From Altererythrobacter sp. H2 (GTDB lineage: Bacteria; Pseudomonadota; Alphaproteobacteria; Sphingomonadales; Sphingomonadaceae): 64,000 bases of DNA. The translations under genes and the position numbers were made by a program. The notes under the pieces were generated by a model. It had not been told where the DNA came from. It ran no database searches and saw only the letters and a list, made by a program, of their open reading frames with translations. The stretch spans positions 682,001 through 746,000 of the forward strand of contig NZ_CP141285.1 of assembly GCF_035319885.1 (NCBI RefSeq), read 5' to 3'. This document shows positions 54,254 through 63,612 of the stretch, in pieces. Each line of letters starts with the position of its first letter. Positions within the stretch are counted from its first letter, which is position 1.

Positions 54254-56374
54254 ATGACTGATTTCTCCCGCCGCCTGCGCGGCCTTTTGCTGTGTGCGCC
54301 TGCCCTGCTGGCCGCTGTTCCCCTTCATGCCGAGCACGCCGGCGAGCCCCCGCGCGATCCCGTGCTGACCGACGTGATCGTGGTCACCGCTGCACGAGAC
54401 AATGCCGCCGCCACCGATGCCCTCGAACCGCCCGCGACCATCGCCCTGCCGGCCGATGCGGCCGCCCTTGCCGCCCGCACGGCCGGGGGCGCGCTGGTCG
54501 GCAACGGGGCGCTGTCCGGGCAATTGTCCTATCGCGGGCTGTCGGGCGAGCGCTTGGTGGGCCGGGTCAACGGCCAGCGCTTTGCCACCGGCGGCCCCAA
54601 CGCGATGGACCCGCCGCTGCACTATGCCCCTGCCGTGTTGCTGGAGCGGATCGAGATTGCACGCGGGGTCGCGCCGGTCTCGCAAGGTCCGGGCCTGGCC
54701 GGGGCGGTCAATGCCGTGCTGCTCCAGCCAGCGTTCGGCAGCGGCCCGGTGCTGGAGCCGGCCGGGACGGTGCGGGCACACTATCGCGGTGTGGACGACA
54801 GCCTTGCCGTGGGCGGCATGGCGGGGCTTGCCAGTGACCGCTGGCGACTAGGTCTGATCGCCAGCCGCGAAGAAGGCGAAGATTACCGCATCCCCGGAGG
54901 GGTGGCCCGGGGCACGTCCTACGAGCGCAATCTCTACGGGGCCGTGGCGGGATTCCGGTCCGGGGCGGGCGAACTGTTCGTCGAATACCGCCGCAGCGAA
55001 ACCGACCCCAGCGGCAACCCGCCGTTCGCGCTCGATATTGTCTACTTCGATACCGATTTCGTGCAGGGCGGTTTCGCCGGCGAGATTGCGGGCGATGTCA
55101 CGCTCGACCTGCGGCTGGGCCATGTCGCGGTGCGGCACCTGATGGACAACCAGACGGTCCGCCGCCCGGCTGCGCCCGCCGCAATGGCACGGGCGACCTT
55201 CGCCGATGCCGATACGATGACAGCGGAAGGCTCGGTCCGGTTCGGGAGCGAGCGGCGGCATGTCTCGGTGGGTGTGGGCGCGGAGCTGAGCGACAAGTTT
55301 GTCCGCATCACCAACCCTGCCAATGCCGCGTTCTTCATCGACGCTCAGCCGCAGCTCGCATCGGAACGGCTCGGTGCGTTTGCCGAATGGCGCGGCGCGC
55401 TGGGGGCGCTCGAACTGGAGGCCGGGGCGCGGGTCGACCGGACCAGCCAGAGCGCGGGTTTGCCACAGCTTGGCGCAGGAGTGCCCGCGGGGCCGCGCAC
55501 GCTGGCAGCGCAGTTCATCGCCAGCGACCGGGCGCGGCGCGACACCACGGTCGATGCGGTCATCCGGGCCTGGCTGACGGGGGACAGGCTCACCCCGCGC
55601 CTCGCACTGGCACGCAAGACCCGGGTGCCGGGCTTGCTTGAACGTTTCGCCTGGCTCCCGACCGAGGCCAGTTATGGCCTCGCCGACGGCAACATCTACG
55701 TCGGCAACCGCACGCTCGCACCGGAAGTGGCGTGGATCGCCGAGGCCGGGATCGACCTTGCCACCGGCGCGCTGACCCTGCGCCCGACGCTGTTCTACCG
55801 CCGGGTGGATGACTACATCCAGGGGACGCCGTTCGATGCCACGCCGGGGGTGATCAACAGCCCGGTCGAGCTGGTCGCCAGCATGAGCGGGGATGCCACG
55901 CCGCTGATGTTCCGCAATGTCGATGCCGAGCTGTTCGGTGTCGATGTCGATTTCGACAGTCGAATTGGCAAGACCGTGCGGATGGAGGGAACATTGAGCT
56001 GGGTCCGGGCCAGGCGGCGCGATGTGATCGGCAACCTCTACCGGGTCGCCCCCGCCAACGGGCGGCTCGCCGTGCTGTGGCAGCCGGGCCAGTTCACCCT
56101 CGGCGCCGAGATGGTCGGTGCTGCAAAGCAGGGCAAGGTTTCAGCCACCAACAGCGAACTGCCGAGCAAGGGCTATGCCGTGCTCAGCCTGTTCGGCGAG
56201 GCACGGCTGATGCGGGGAATGACCCTTGCGGCAGGGGTCGAGAATCTGTTCGACACGCTCTATCGCCCGCATCTCTCCGGCCTCAACCGGGTCGGCGCAT
56301 CGGACGTACCGATTGGCTCCAGGCTGCCCGGGGCCGGGCGCGGAGCATGGGTGCGGCTCGGGTTCGACTTCTGA
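54254..56374 (+). CDS. TonB-dependent copper-type receptor (OprC/NosA-like)
   Basis: A 706-residue TonB-dependent receptor. A signal peptide (about 1-26) precedes a plug with GQLSYRGLSGERLVG and the block GGPNAMDPPLHYAP, close to the GGxPNxMDPP signature of OprC/NosA receptors that import copper. The C-terminus ends in a typical aromatic Phe (GFDF). It follows the DUF2946-like gene, supporting a copper role; substrate assignment is inferred. It ends 51 bp before the acyltransferase start. Confidence 0.85.
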   Translation: MTDFSRRLRGLLLCAPALLAAVPLHAEHAGEPPRDPVLTDVIVVTAARDNAAATDALEPPATIALPADAAALAARTAGGALVGNGALSGQLSYRGLSGERLVGRVNGQRFATGGPNAMDPPLHYAPAVLLERIEIARGVAPVSQGPGLAGAVNAVLLQPAFGSGPVLEPAGTVRAHYRGVDDSLAVGGMAGLASDRWRLGLIASREEGEDYRIPGGVARGTSYERNLYGAVAGFRSGAGELFVEYRRSETDPSGNPPFALDIVYFDTDFVQGGFAGEIAGDVTLDLRLGHVAVRHLMDNQTVRRPAAPAAMARATFADADTMTAEGSVRFGSERRHVSVGVGAELSDKFVRITNPANAAFFIDAQPQLASERLGAFAEWRGALGALELEAGARVDRTSQSAGLPQLGAGVPAGPRTLAAQFIASDRARRDTTVDAVIRAWLTGDRLTPRLALARKTRVPGLLERFAWLPTEASYGLADGNIYVGNRTLAPEVAWIAEAGIDLATGALTLRPTLFYRRVDDYIQGTPFDATPGVINSPVELVASMSGDATPLMFRNVDAELFGVDVDFDSRIGKTVRMEGTLSWVRARRRDVIGNLYRVAPANGRLAVLWQPGQFTLGAEMVGAAKQGKVSATNSELPSKGYAVLSLFGEARLMRGMTLAAGVENLFDTLYRPHLSGLNRVGASDVPIGSRLPGAGRGAWVRLGFDF

Positions 56375-56425
56375 TTGCAATCGCCTGTTACGTGGCCCAT
56401 TTTCCGCCCGACGGAAGGGGGCCGC

Positions 56426-57790
56426 GTGACAGAGCGAACAAGAAAGACAATCTGGAGCCGGGCGCGGGAGATGGCGGCCCAGGCCCCGCCGGAGCGCAAC
56501 CGCTACGTCGATTTCCTGCGCGCGCTCTCCATCCTCGCAGTGGTGATCGGGCACTGGCTGGTCGCCGCGCCCTACGTTGACGGCAGCGGCGCGGTGCAGG
56601 GCGGGCACCTGCTCGGCATCCTGCCGTGGACCCAGTGGCTGACCTGGGGCTTCCAGGTCATGCCGCTGTTCTTCCTGGTCGGCGGGTTCTCGAACGGGGT
56701 CAGCTGGTCGGCCAACCGGCGGCAGGGGGCGAGCTTTTCGCACTGGTTCTCCAGCCGCTTCCGCCGCCTGATCTATCCGGTCCTGCCGCTGTTCGCGATC
56801 TGGACCGGGATTGCCATGTTCGGCACGGTCCTGGGGATCGAGCGCCCGATCGTCGCGATGGCGGCGCAACTGGCGCTGATCCCGGTGTGGTTCCTGTCGG
56901 TCTATATCATGGTCACGGCGGTGGTGCCGCTGACCCACGCGGCATGGCGGCGCTGGGGGCTGGCGTCTTTTGTGGCGCTGGTCGCAGGCGCCGTCGCGGT
57001 TGACGTGCTGACGCTGCAGTTCGGGGTGCCGCACATCAAGTTCGCCAACTTCGCCTTTGTCTGGCTGGCGGTGCACCAGCTCGGCTATGCCTGGGGCGAG
57101 GGGCACTTTGCCAAACCCGCCAAGGCACTGGTGTGGGGCATCAGCGGACTTGCAGCCCTGTTGCTGCTGGTGTTTGCCGGCCCCTATCCGGTGGCGATGA
57201 TCGGCGTGCCGGGGAGCGAGATCTCGAACTCGATGCCGCCTACCATAGCGCTGCTGGCGCTGGGAATTGCGCAGACCGGCTTCGCGCTGGCGCTGGAGCC
57301 GCAGGCGCGGCGGATGCTCGATAACCTGCGGCTGTGGACCGGCGTGGTGCTGATCAACGGCATGATCATGAGCATCTACCTGTGGCACCTGACCGCGTTC
57401 GTGCTGGTGCTGGTCGGGGCCTGGCTGCTGGGCGGGCCGGGGCTGGCAGTCGAGCCGGGCAGCGGCGCATGGTGGTTTGCGCGCCCGATCTGGTTTGCGC
57501 TCTATATCGCGCTGACCCTGCCGCTGGTCATGCTGTTTGCCCGCTATGAGCAGGCCCCGGCGCACCCCAAGGCAGCGGGCAAGGGCGATGTGCCCGAATG
57601 GCGGCTGTTTCTGGGGCTGATTCTCGCCTGCGTCGGCCTCGGCGCCACTGCCGTGCTCAGCATTGCCAGCCCGGAAGGGGTGACCGGGGTGCGGCTGTGG
57701 ATCGTGGTCCTGCCTTTTATCGGAGGTGCGCTGGTCCGCTTCGGCAAGCTCTATGACATCACCGCCAGTCGCCCGAAAACCAACCAGTGA
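56426..57790 (+). CDS. Membrane acyltransferase-3 family protein
   Basis: A 454-residue polytopic protein with about ten hydrophobic segments. The N-terminal RYVDFLRALSILAVVIGHWLV contains the conserved acyltransferase-3 Arg/His motif. It likely O-acylates a polysaccharide or lipid headgroup in the envelope. The GTG at 56426 follows GGAAGGGG; an in-frame TTG at 56375 has no such site. The next gene starts 9 bp after the stop, giving an acyltransferase-SDR-VOC operon. Confidence 0.88.
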   Translation: MTERTRKTIWSRAREMAAQAPPERNRYVDFLRALSILAVVIGHWLVAAPYVDGSGAVQGGHLLGILPWTQWLTWGFQVMPLFFLVGGFSNGVSWSANRRQGASFSHWFSSRFRRLIYPVLPLFAIWTGIAMFGTVLGIERPIVAMAAQLALIPVWFLSVYIMVTAVVPLTHAAWRRWGLASFVALVAGAVAVDVLTLQFGVPHIKFANFAFVWLAVHQLGYAWGEGHFAKPAKALVWGISGLAALLLLVFAGPYPVAMIGVPGSEISNSMPPTIALLALGIAQTGFALALEPQARRMLDNLRLWTGVVLINGMIMSIYLWHLTAFVLVLVGAWLLGGPGLAVEPGSGAWWFARPIWFALYIALTLPLVMLFARYEQAPAHPKAAGKGDVPEWRLFLGLILACVGLGATAVLSIASPEGVTGVRLWIVVLPFIGGALVRFGKLYDITASRPKTNQ

Positions 57791-57799
57791 GGCCAGCCT

Positions 57800-58606
57800 G
57801 TGAACAATGAACTGAACGCGTTTCCCCTGCCCAATGCTTCAACTGACCTGACCGGCCGGGTGGCGCTCGTCACCGGCGCCTCGTCCGGCTTTGGCGAGCG
57901 GTTCGCCCGCGTGCTGGCGAGCCAGGGCGCCGCAGTGGCGATTGCCGCGCGCCGCATTGACCGGCTCGAGGCGCTGGCGAAGGAGATCGAGGCCGCCGGG
58001 GGGCGGGCCCTGCCGGTCCAGATGGACGCGACCGATGCCGATGCCCTGGTCGCTGCGGTGGCTGCGGCGGAAGCGGCGTTCGGCACGGTCGACATCCTGG
58101 TCAACAATGCCGGCATTCCCGACGCCATGCGCGCGCACAAGATGCCGCTCGATCTGGTGGACCGGGTGCTGGGCGTGAACCTGCGCGCGCCCTGGATCCT
58201 CGCCTGCGAGGTGGCCCGGCGGCTGATCGATGCGAAGAAGCCGGGCAACATCGTCAACATCGCCTCGACCGCGCATTATAGCTACAATGGCGGCGGCGCG
58301 GCGCTCTATGCCGTCACCAAGACGGCTGTGGTGCGGATGACCGAAGCGCTCAGCGTCGAGTGGGCCTATGCCGGGATCAACGTCAACGCGATAGCCCCGG
58401 GGATGTTCGTGACCGAAATGACCGATGGCATGTTCGCCCGGATCGGCGACCCGACCGACATGGTCGCGCGCCGCCGTGTGCCGGTGCCCGCCCAGCTCGA
58501 TTCGACGCTGCTCTACCTCGTGAGCCCGGCGAGTGAATGCGTCACCGGTGCGACCATCCGGGTCGATGACGGGCAGAGCGCGCAGATGGGAATGCGGAAA
58601 GGCTAG
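57800..58606 (+). CDS. Classical short-chain dehydrogenase/reductase
   Basis: A 268-residue NAD(P)-dependent oxidoreductase. The glycine motif TGASSGFGE lies near residue 25, NNAG near 97, a Ser in NIASTAHYS and YAVTK supplies the Tyr/Lys pair. The C-terminus GATIRVDDGQSAQMG resembles ketoacyl reductases and gluconate-type SDRs. GTG 57800 starts 9 bp after the acyltransferase stop. The VOC gene starts 4 bp after it ends. Substrate unknown. Confidence 0.92.
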   Translation: MNNELNAFPLPNASTDLTGRVALVTGASSGFGERFARVLASQGAAVAIAARRIDRLEALAKEIEAAGGRALPVQMDATDADALVAAVAAAEAAFGTVDILVNNAGIPDAMRAHKMPLDLVDRVLGVNLRAPWILACEVARRLIDAKKPGNIVNIASTAHYSYNGGGAALYAVTKTAVVRMTEALSVEWAYAGINVNAIAPGMFVTEMTDGMFARIGDPTDMVARRRVPVPAQLDSTLLYLVSPASECVTGATIRVDDGQSAQMGMRKG

Positions 58607-58610
58607 GCGG

Positions 58611-59018
58611 ATGATCGTCGAACGGCTCGACCATGTGAACATCATTACGGACCGGCTGGCGGAGACCGCCCGGTTCTATGCCGAACTGCTCGATCTGGAG
58701 GAGCGCGACGGTCCGCCGCCGCTCAGGCCGGAGCAGGTGCGCTGGATGTACGATGGTTCGGGTATCGCGATCCTGCATCTCAATTCGGTCGATTGCCCGC
58801 GTGCGTTTGATCGGGCGGTGCAGCCGGGAGCGGAAACCGGCGCGATCCACCACGTCGCGCTGCGGTGTGGCAATTTCGACGAGGTCAAGGCGCGGCTCGA
58901 TGCGCGCGGGGCGGACTACCGGGTGAACGATTTGTCCTCGATCGGCCTCAGGCAAATCTTCACTGCCGATCCGAACAATGTGCTGCTGGAGCTGAATTTC
59001 TTCGCGCCCGCTAGCTAG
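58611..59018 (+). CDS. VOC/glyoxalase superfamily protein
   Basis: A 135-residue vicinal oxygen chelate protein. VERLDHVNIITDRLAETARFYAELLDLEE at the N-terminus has the first metal His, and IHHVALRCGNFDE and the terminal NVLLELNFF the others; the fold is one VOC module. It could be a metal-dependent lyase, dioxygenase or binding protein. It follows the SDR gene by 4 bp. It overlaps the convergent phosphatase-like gene stop. Confidence 0.9.
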   Translation: MIVERLDHVNIITDRLAETARFYAELLDLEERDGPPPLRPEQVRWMYDGSGIAILHLNSVDCPRAFDRAVQPGAETGAIHHVALRCGNFDEVKARLDARGADYRVNDLSSIGLRQIFTADPNNVLLELNFFAPAS

Positions 59019-59476
59019 GCCAGCTGCTCCAGCAAGGCTCGCCACGGCGCGGCACGCGGGTTGTCTGAGCCGAGCGGGTCCCACTGCTGTGCCATCAGCG
59101 CATGGGCCTCGGTCTCAGGCATGCCCTGCTCGCGGTGCTGCAGGTAGAAGAAGGCTGACACCCGCCAGTTCATGATGCAGTGGACGTGGACCGGCTCGTC
59201 ACCTGCCAGCGCGGCCTTGAACGCGGCGTAATGCCCTGGCTCGGGCGCATCGAACGGCACCGGGATATGGGTATAGGCCAGACCCGCCGCCGCCATCCGC
59301 TCCGCTTCGTCCGGCAGGGCCTCGGGATGGTCGGCCAGCGCGAGGTTGACCACCCGGCGAATGCCCAGTGCAGCCAGCCGTGCCGGGTCATCGGGATCGA
59401 GCTTGCCCGATGTGGTGATCCGGGCCGACAGCCGCTGCCAGGCGCGGATGTCGGCCGGATCTCCTGTTCCCATCAC
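59015..59476 (-). CDS. Protein tyrosine phosphatase-like protein
   Basis: A 153-residue protein of the cysteine-phosphatase fold. The signature loop is VHCIMNWRVSAFFY, with the Cys followed by Arg after four residues, as in DUF442-type families. LGIRRVVNLALADHPEALPDEAE is typical of the N-terminal part. Substrate unknown. Two ATG codons (59476, 59473) are possible. It overlaps the VOC stop by 4 bp and follows the PQQ dehydrogenase on the same strand after 29 bp. Confidence 0.87.
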   Translation of the reverse strand: MMGTGDPADIRAWQRLSARITTSGKLDPDDPARLAALGIRRVVNLALADHPEALPDEAERMAAAGLAYTHIPVPFDAPEPGHYAAFKAALAGDEPVHVHCIMNWRVSAFFYLQHREQGMPETEAHALMAQQWDPLGSDNPRAAPWRALLEQLA

Positions 59477-59505
59477 TTCATGCCCCGGTCACTTCACGCC
59501 CCCGG

Positions 59506-61638
59506 TCACTTCACCCCGGCGTCCTTGTCCTGGTTGGCACGGAAGATCACGTATTGGCGGATTGCGTCCATCTGTTCCGGGGTCAGCGACCCGGCGAAGC
59601 TCGCCATGCCATTGTCCTTGAGCAGGCCGTCATTGACCACCGCCAGCCAGGCGCTCTTCTCCGCCAGGGTGGCACTGCGGCGCAGGTCCGGCAGCACGGA
59701 AGAACCCACCGCAGCGGGTGCATGGCAGACCGCGCAGTAGCGGGCGTAGTGCTTCGCCCCGTCGGCGATGACGTCCGCACTGGCCCGGCTGGCAGGCGGA
59801 TCAAGCGGCAGTTTGGCCAGCGCCGGCATCTCCGGCAGCTTGGCGGTACCGCCCAGCTTGAACACCAGCAGGCGGCTGAGGTTCTGCACCGGCTTCAATC
59901 GGTCGATCAGCTCGCCGTCGACCGACAGGGCATAGGCACCGCCCCAGCCGGCCAGCACTGCGACATACTGTTCGCCGTTGACCGTGTAGGTGATCGGCGG
60001 GGCCACCACGCCGGTCTGCGCGGGGAAGCTCCACAACTTCTTGCCGTCCCTGGCGCTGTAGGCGTTGAACTCGCTCCCGGCGGTGCCCTGGAACACCAGT
60101 CCGCCTCCGGTTGCCAGCAGGCCGCCGTTCCAGGGGCCGGGGTGCGGCACGGTCCAGCGGGCCTTCTGTGCCACCGGGTCCCATGCCACCAGCATGCCCT
60201 TCAATGTGCCCGCGACCTCCTTGCGAATGCCGAGATCGGGCGGCAGGTCGCCGGCGCCGAGATCGAACCCGACATTGAAGCCGCGGTTGCGGTCAGGCTT
60301 CCAGTTCGCTTCCGGGGCATAGGCCATCGCGGCCTCGAACGCCGGGATGTAGACCAGGTTCTCGCCCGGGTGATAGGCCATCGGGTGCCAGTTGTGCCCG
60401 CCCAGCGCGCCGGGGGTGACGATTGCAGGCTTGCCGGTCTTGTCCACCCGCGTTTCCGGGTTTTCGGTCGGGCGGCCCGTCTTGGGGTCGATCCCGCTGG
60501 CCCAGTTGACCGTGACATAGGGCTGGGCGCTGATGAACGCGCCCGTCTCGCGGTCGATCACGTAGAAGAACCCGTTCTTCGGCGCCTGCATCAGCACCTT
60601 GCGCGGTTTTCCGCCGATTTCCATGTCGGCCAGCATGATGTGCTGGGTCGCGGTATAGTCCCAGGTTTCGCCCGGCGTGGTCTGGTAATGCCACACATAT
60701 TCGCCGGTCCCCGGCCGGATGGCGACGATGCTGGAGAGGTAGAGGTTGTCGCCTTCGCCGGTGCCGTCCGCACCTGGGCTGCGATAGGCGCGGTTCCACG
60801 GGCTTCCGTTGCCGACCCCGATATAGAGCAGGTCCAGCTCCGGATCGTAGGCCATCGAATCCCACACCGTGCCGCCGCCGCCGATGTTCCAGTATTCGCC
60901 GCTCCATGTTTCAGCGGCTTTCTTGAGGTATTCCGGATCATCGTCAGACGGCTGGTCGGGCACGGTGTAGAACCGCCACAGCTCCTCGCCGTCGGCCACA
61001 TCATAGGCGGCGACATAGCCGCGCACGCCGAACTCCGCCCCGCCATTGCCGATGATGACCTTGCCGTCGATCACGCGCGGCGCGCCGGTGATTGTGTAGC
61101 TCTGCGACTGGTCGACAGTGACCTTTTCCCACTCGACTGCGCCGGTTTCGCGATTCAGCGCGATCAGCCGCCCGTCGAGCGTGCCGAGGAAGAGCCGGTC
61201 TCCCCAGGTGGCGAGGCCCCGGTTGACCACGTCGCAGCAGGCCTTGACCGCGGTTTCGCCCGGCACCTTGGGATCGTATTCCCACAACAGCTTGCCGGTG
61301 GCGGCATCGAACGCCTTCACCTTGCTCCATGCGGTGGTGAGATAGAGCTTGCCGTCGAGCACCAGCGGGGTCGCTTCCTGCCCGCGCGCGGTGTCCATGT
61401 CGGCCGACCAGGCGAGGCCGAGCTCGCCGACGTTGTCCATGTTCACGGCATCGAGCGGAGAATAGCGCTGCTCGGAATAGGTCCGCCCGTGGGTGATCCA
61501 GTTGGCGGTATCGGCATCGGCGGCCAGCAGGCGGGCCATGTCGATCCCGCCCTCGGGCATGGCGGTATCCTTGCAGCTACCCAGAACCACCGTTGATGTG
61601 ATCAGCGTAAGCGCTGCCGCGATTGCGAACCTTTTCAT
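59506..61638 (-). CDS. PQQ- and haem-dependent alcohol dehydrogenase (quinohemoprotein)
   Basis: A 710-residue periplasmic enzyme. The N-terminal signal VVLGSC resembles a lipobox with Cys22. The eight-bladed propeller contains the vicinal Cys134-Cys135 typical of PQQ alcohol dehydrogenases, plus the active-site NWASGID block. The C-terminal cytochrome domain has CAVCH (635-639) and Met in KDNGMASF. It oxidises alcohols or aldehydes and passes electrons to the chain. ATG 61638 follows GGAGAGGACGGG. PQQ synthesis genes are absent here. Confidence 0.92.
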   Translation of the reverse strand: MKRFAIAAALTLITSTVVLGSCKDTAMPEGGIDMARLLAADADTANWITHGRTYSEQRYSPLDAVNMDNVGELGLAWSADMDTARGQEATPLVLDGKLYLTTAWSKVKAFDAATGKLLWEYDPKVPGETAVKACCDVVNRGLATWGDRLFLGTLDGRLIALNRETGAVEWEKVTVDQSQSYTITGAPRVIDGKVIIGNGGAEFGVRGYVAAYDVADGEELWRFYTVPDQPSDDDPEYLKKAAETWSGEYWNIGGGGTVWDSMAYDPELDLLYIGVGNGSPWNRAYRSPGADGTGEGDNLYLSSIVAIRPGTGEYVWHYQTTPGETWDYTATQHIMLADMEIGGKPRKVLMQAPKNGFFYVIDRETGAFISAQPYVTVNWASGIDPKTGRPTENPETRVDKTGKPAIVTPGALGGHNWHPMAYHPGENLVYIPAFEAAMAYAPEANWKPDRNRGFNVGFDLGAGDLPPDLGIRKEVAGTLKGMLVAWDPVAQKARWTVPHPGPWNGGLLATGGGLVFQGTAGSEFNAYSARDGKKLWSFPAQTGVVAPPITYTVNGEQYVAVLAGWGGAYALSVDGELIDRLKPVQNLSRLLVFKLGGTAKLPEMPALAKLPLDPPASRASADVIADGAKHYARYCAVCHAPAAVGSSVLPDLRRSATLAEKSAWLAVVNDGLLKDNGMASFAGSLTPEQMDAIRQYVIFRANQDKDAGVK

Positions 61639-61786
61639 CCCGTCCTCTCCCCTTCTGGCGACTCTACCGGTCGCGCTTTGAAACCTTTCTTGCCCGCTCG
61701 CACAGCGCTTGTCCATTGCTCCAAAATGATGGAACAGTGACAAGCGGCCTGCGTTCAGGCGGGAAGACAACACGGGAGCGGCGACG

Positions 61787-62665
61787 ATGTGCAATGAGGA
61801 ACAGCTGACACGGTGGGCCCGCGAAGGCCTGAGCCGGCGCCAGTTCGGCGCGCTGGGCGTGATGGCGGTCGCAGGAGCAGCCTGCGCGCCGGTCGCAGGG
61901 GATGACAGCGCGATAACCCTGCCAGCCATGGCCGAGCGCGATGTCGCATTCACGACCGCCAGCGGCACGATGGACGGCTGGTTCGTCCATCCGATGACCA
62001 GGCCTGCGCCCGCGGTCATCCTGTGGCCCGATATTGCCGGGTTGCGCGAAAGTAAGAAAGACATTGCCCGGCGGCTGGCCGGTCGCGGCTATGCCACGCT
62101 GGTGCTCAACCAGTACTACCGCGATACCAGGGCGCCGATCTGGACCGACTTTGCCGACTTCGCCGGAAACGGCGGATGGGACCGGGCGCGTGCCATGCGC
62201 GGCAAGCTGACCGCAGAAGCGATCATGTCCGATGCCCGCGCGGCAGTGGCCTGGCTCGACGCGCAGGAGGAAGTCGACACCGCGCGCGGGATCGGATCCC
62301 AGGGATACTGCATGGGCGGCCCCTTCGCGGTGTGGACAGCGGCGGCCGTGCCGGACCGGGTCAGGGCGGCGGCCAGCTTCCATGGCGGCGGACTGGTGCG
62401 GGCTGGTGAGCGATTGAGCCCGCACGCCCAGATGCCGGGTACAAAGGCAGGTTTCCTGATCGCTGTGGCCCGCGATGACCACGCCAAGGCACCTGCGGAC
62501 ACCGAAGTTTTGCAGGCGTTTGCCGAGAAGATCGGGCGCGGCTCAACCACGCAGGTATACGATGGCGACCACGGCTGGACCGTGCCGGACAGCCCGGCTT
62601 ACGCGCCTGCAGCCGAAGCCGCATCCTGGGATGATCTGATGCGGCTCTACGCTGCCAACCTGTAG
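61787..62665 (+). CDS. Tat-exported dienelactone hydrolase family protein
   Basis: A 292-residue exported alpha/beta hydrolase. The N-terminus has SRRQFGALGVMAVAGAAC: a twin-arginine motif followed by a hydrophobic segment and a Cys33 that could be lipidated, although the lipobox is weak. The nucleophile is Cys175 in GYCMGG, as in dienelactone hydrolases, with Asp in VARDDH and His in DGDHGW. It faces away from the PQQ dehydrogenase across 148 bp, so both may respond to the same substrate. Its stop is 2 bp from a convergent gene. Confidence 0.9.
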   Translation: MCNEEQLTRWAREGLSRRQFGALGVMAVAGAACAPVAGDDSAITLPAMAERDVAFTTASGTMDGWFVHPMTRPAPAVILWPDIAGLRESKKDIARRLAGRGYATLVLNQYYRDTRAPIWTDFADFAGNGGWDRARAMRGKLTAEAIMSDARAAVAWLDAQEEVDTARGIGSQGYCMGGPFAVWTAAAVPDRVRAAASFHGGGLVRAGERLSPHAQMPGTKAGFLIAVARDDHAKAPADTEVLQAFAEKIGRGSTTQVYDGDHGWTVPDSPAYAPAAEAASWDDLMRLYAANL

Positions 62666-62667
62666 CG

Positions 62668-63192
62668 TCAGATAAAGCCGAGCGCGCTGAGCTTGGCCGA
62701 AAGGCCTGCCTCGTCGAACGGCTTGACGATCCAGTCATCTGCGCCCGCGCCAATCCCGCGGTGAATGTCCTGCGCCCCTGATTTGGAGGTGCAGAAGATC
62801 ACCCGGGTGTTCTCGGCGCCGGGCAGGGCGCGTAGCGCGGCCACGAATTCCGGGCCGGTCATGACCGGCATGTCCCAATCGGTCAGGACCAGGTCGGGCA
62901 TGGCAGCACGGCAGCGGGCAATCGCTTCCTCGCCGTTTTCCGCCTCTGCGACCACGAAGCCGTGCTGTTCCGCCATGCGCCGGGCGACCTTGCGGATCAT
63001 CCGCGAATCGTCCACCACCAGGCAGGTGAGCGCCGCCGCTGCAACCGGGGCGCTGCCGGAGGCCGCCGCGCGGGCAGCCGCAACTGCCGCAGCTACGGCA
63101 TCGGCCTGGCTCTGGGCGGGCACAGGCTGGTCTGTTACCGGCGGAGCGGCGGGCTCGACCAGGCTCAGATTGCGCTTGATCAGGTTCTCCAC
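62668..63192 (-). CDS. CheY-like response regulator with N-terminal extension
   Basis: A 174-residue protein with one receiver domain (about 55-174). Acidic VVDDSR, phospho-acceptor Asp in LTDWDMP, and Lys in IVKPF are present. The N-terminal 50 residues are rich in Ala and Pro without a domain. No output domain exists, so it should work through protein partners. GTG 63192 follows AGGAGA and overlaps the next gene by 13 bp, giving translational coupling. Its stop is 2 bp from the hydrolase stop. Confidence 0.9.
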   Translation of the reverse strand: MENLIKRNLSLVEPAAPPVTDQPVPAQSQADAVAAAVAAARAAASGSAPVAAAALTCLVVDDSRMIRKVARRMAEQHGFVVAEAENGEEAIARCRAAMPDLVLTDWDMPVMTGPEFVAALRALPGAENTRVIFCTSKSGAQDIHRGIGAGADDWIVKPFDEAGLSAKLSALGFI

Positions 63193-63500
63193 GGGGCGAT
63201 CTCCTGACGGGGGGACAGGCTGGCGAAAGCAGCCGGTGCCTGCTGGCGCAAAGGTGGAACAGGTACCGCAACCTCGGGTGCAAGGCGGGCCGCTTCGCTC
63301 TCGGTCATGCAGACATGAAGGAAAGGGACCCAGACATCGCCGAACTCGGCCTTCTGGTACCACACGTCGAGCACGTCGTAGCTGGCCCAGCAGCCGTCAG
63401 GCTCGCGCAGGCGCAGGCCCTCGCCGATGCGCGGCACGGTGGCAAAGCGCAGCCGCTCCTGCGTCTGGTGCGTTTCGTTCTGGACTTCGATTTCGATCAC
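63180..63500 (-). CDS. Hypothetical protein coupled to the response regulator
   Basis: A 106-residue soluble protein of unknown family. It begins with a beta-rich stretch ([22 protein letters not shown]), continues [25 protein letters not shown] and ends with a Pro/Ala-rich tail. GTG 63500 is the likely start. Its 3' end overlaps the response regulator start by 13 bp, so it may be its partner or effector. Confidence 0.7.
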   Translation of the reverse strand: MIEIEVQNETHQTQERLRFATVPRIGEGLRLREPDGCWASYDVLDVWYQKAEFGDVWVPFLHVCMTESEAARLAPEVAVPVPPLRQQAPAAFASLSPRQEIAPWRT

Positions 63501-63612
63501 AGCGTCGCCCCGATTGCCTGACCATGCAGGGCTAGCGGCAATTCCTTGCCGAATTGCAAACCGCGCGCGCCGCGTTACAAAAGATCTACTTACCTTTGCG
63601 AGGATATCAGCC

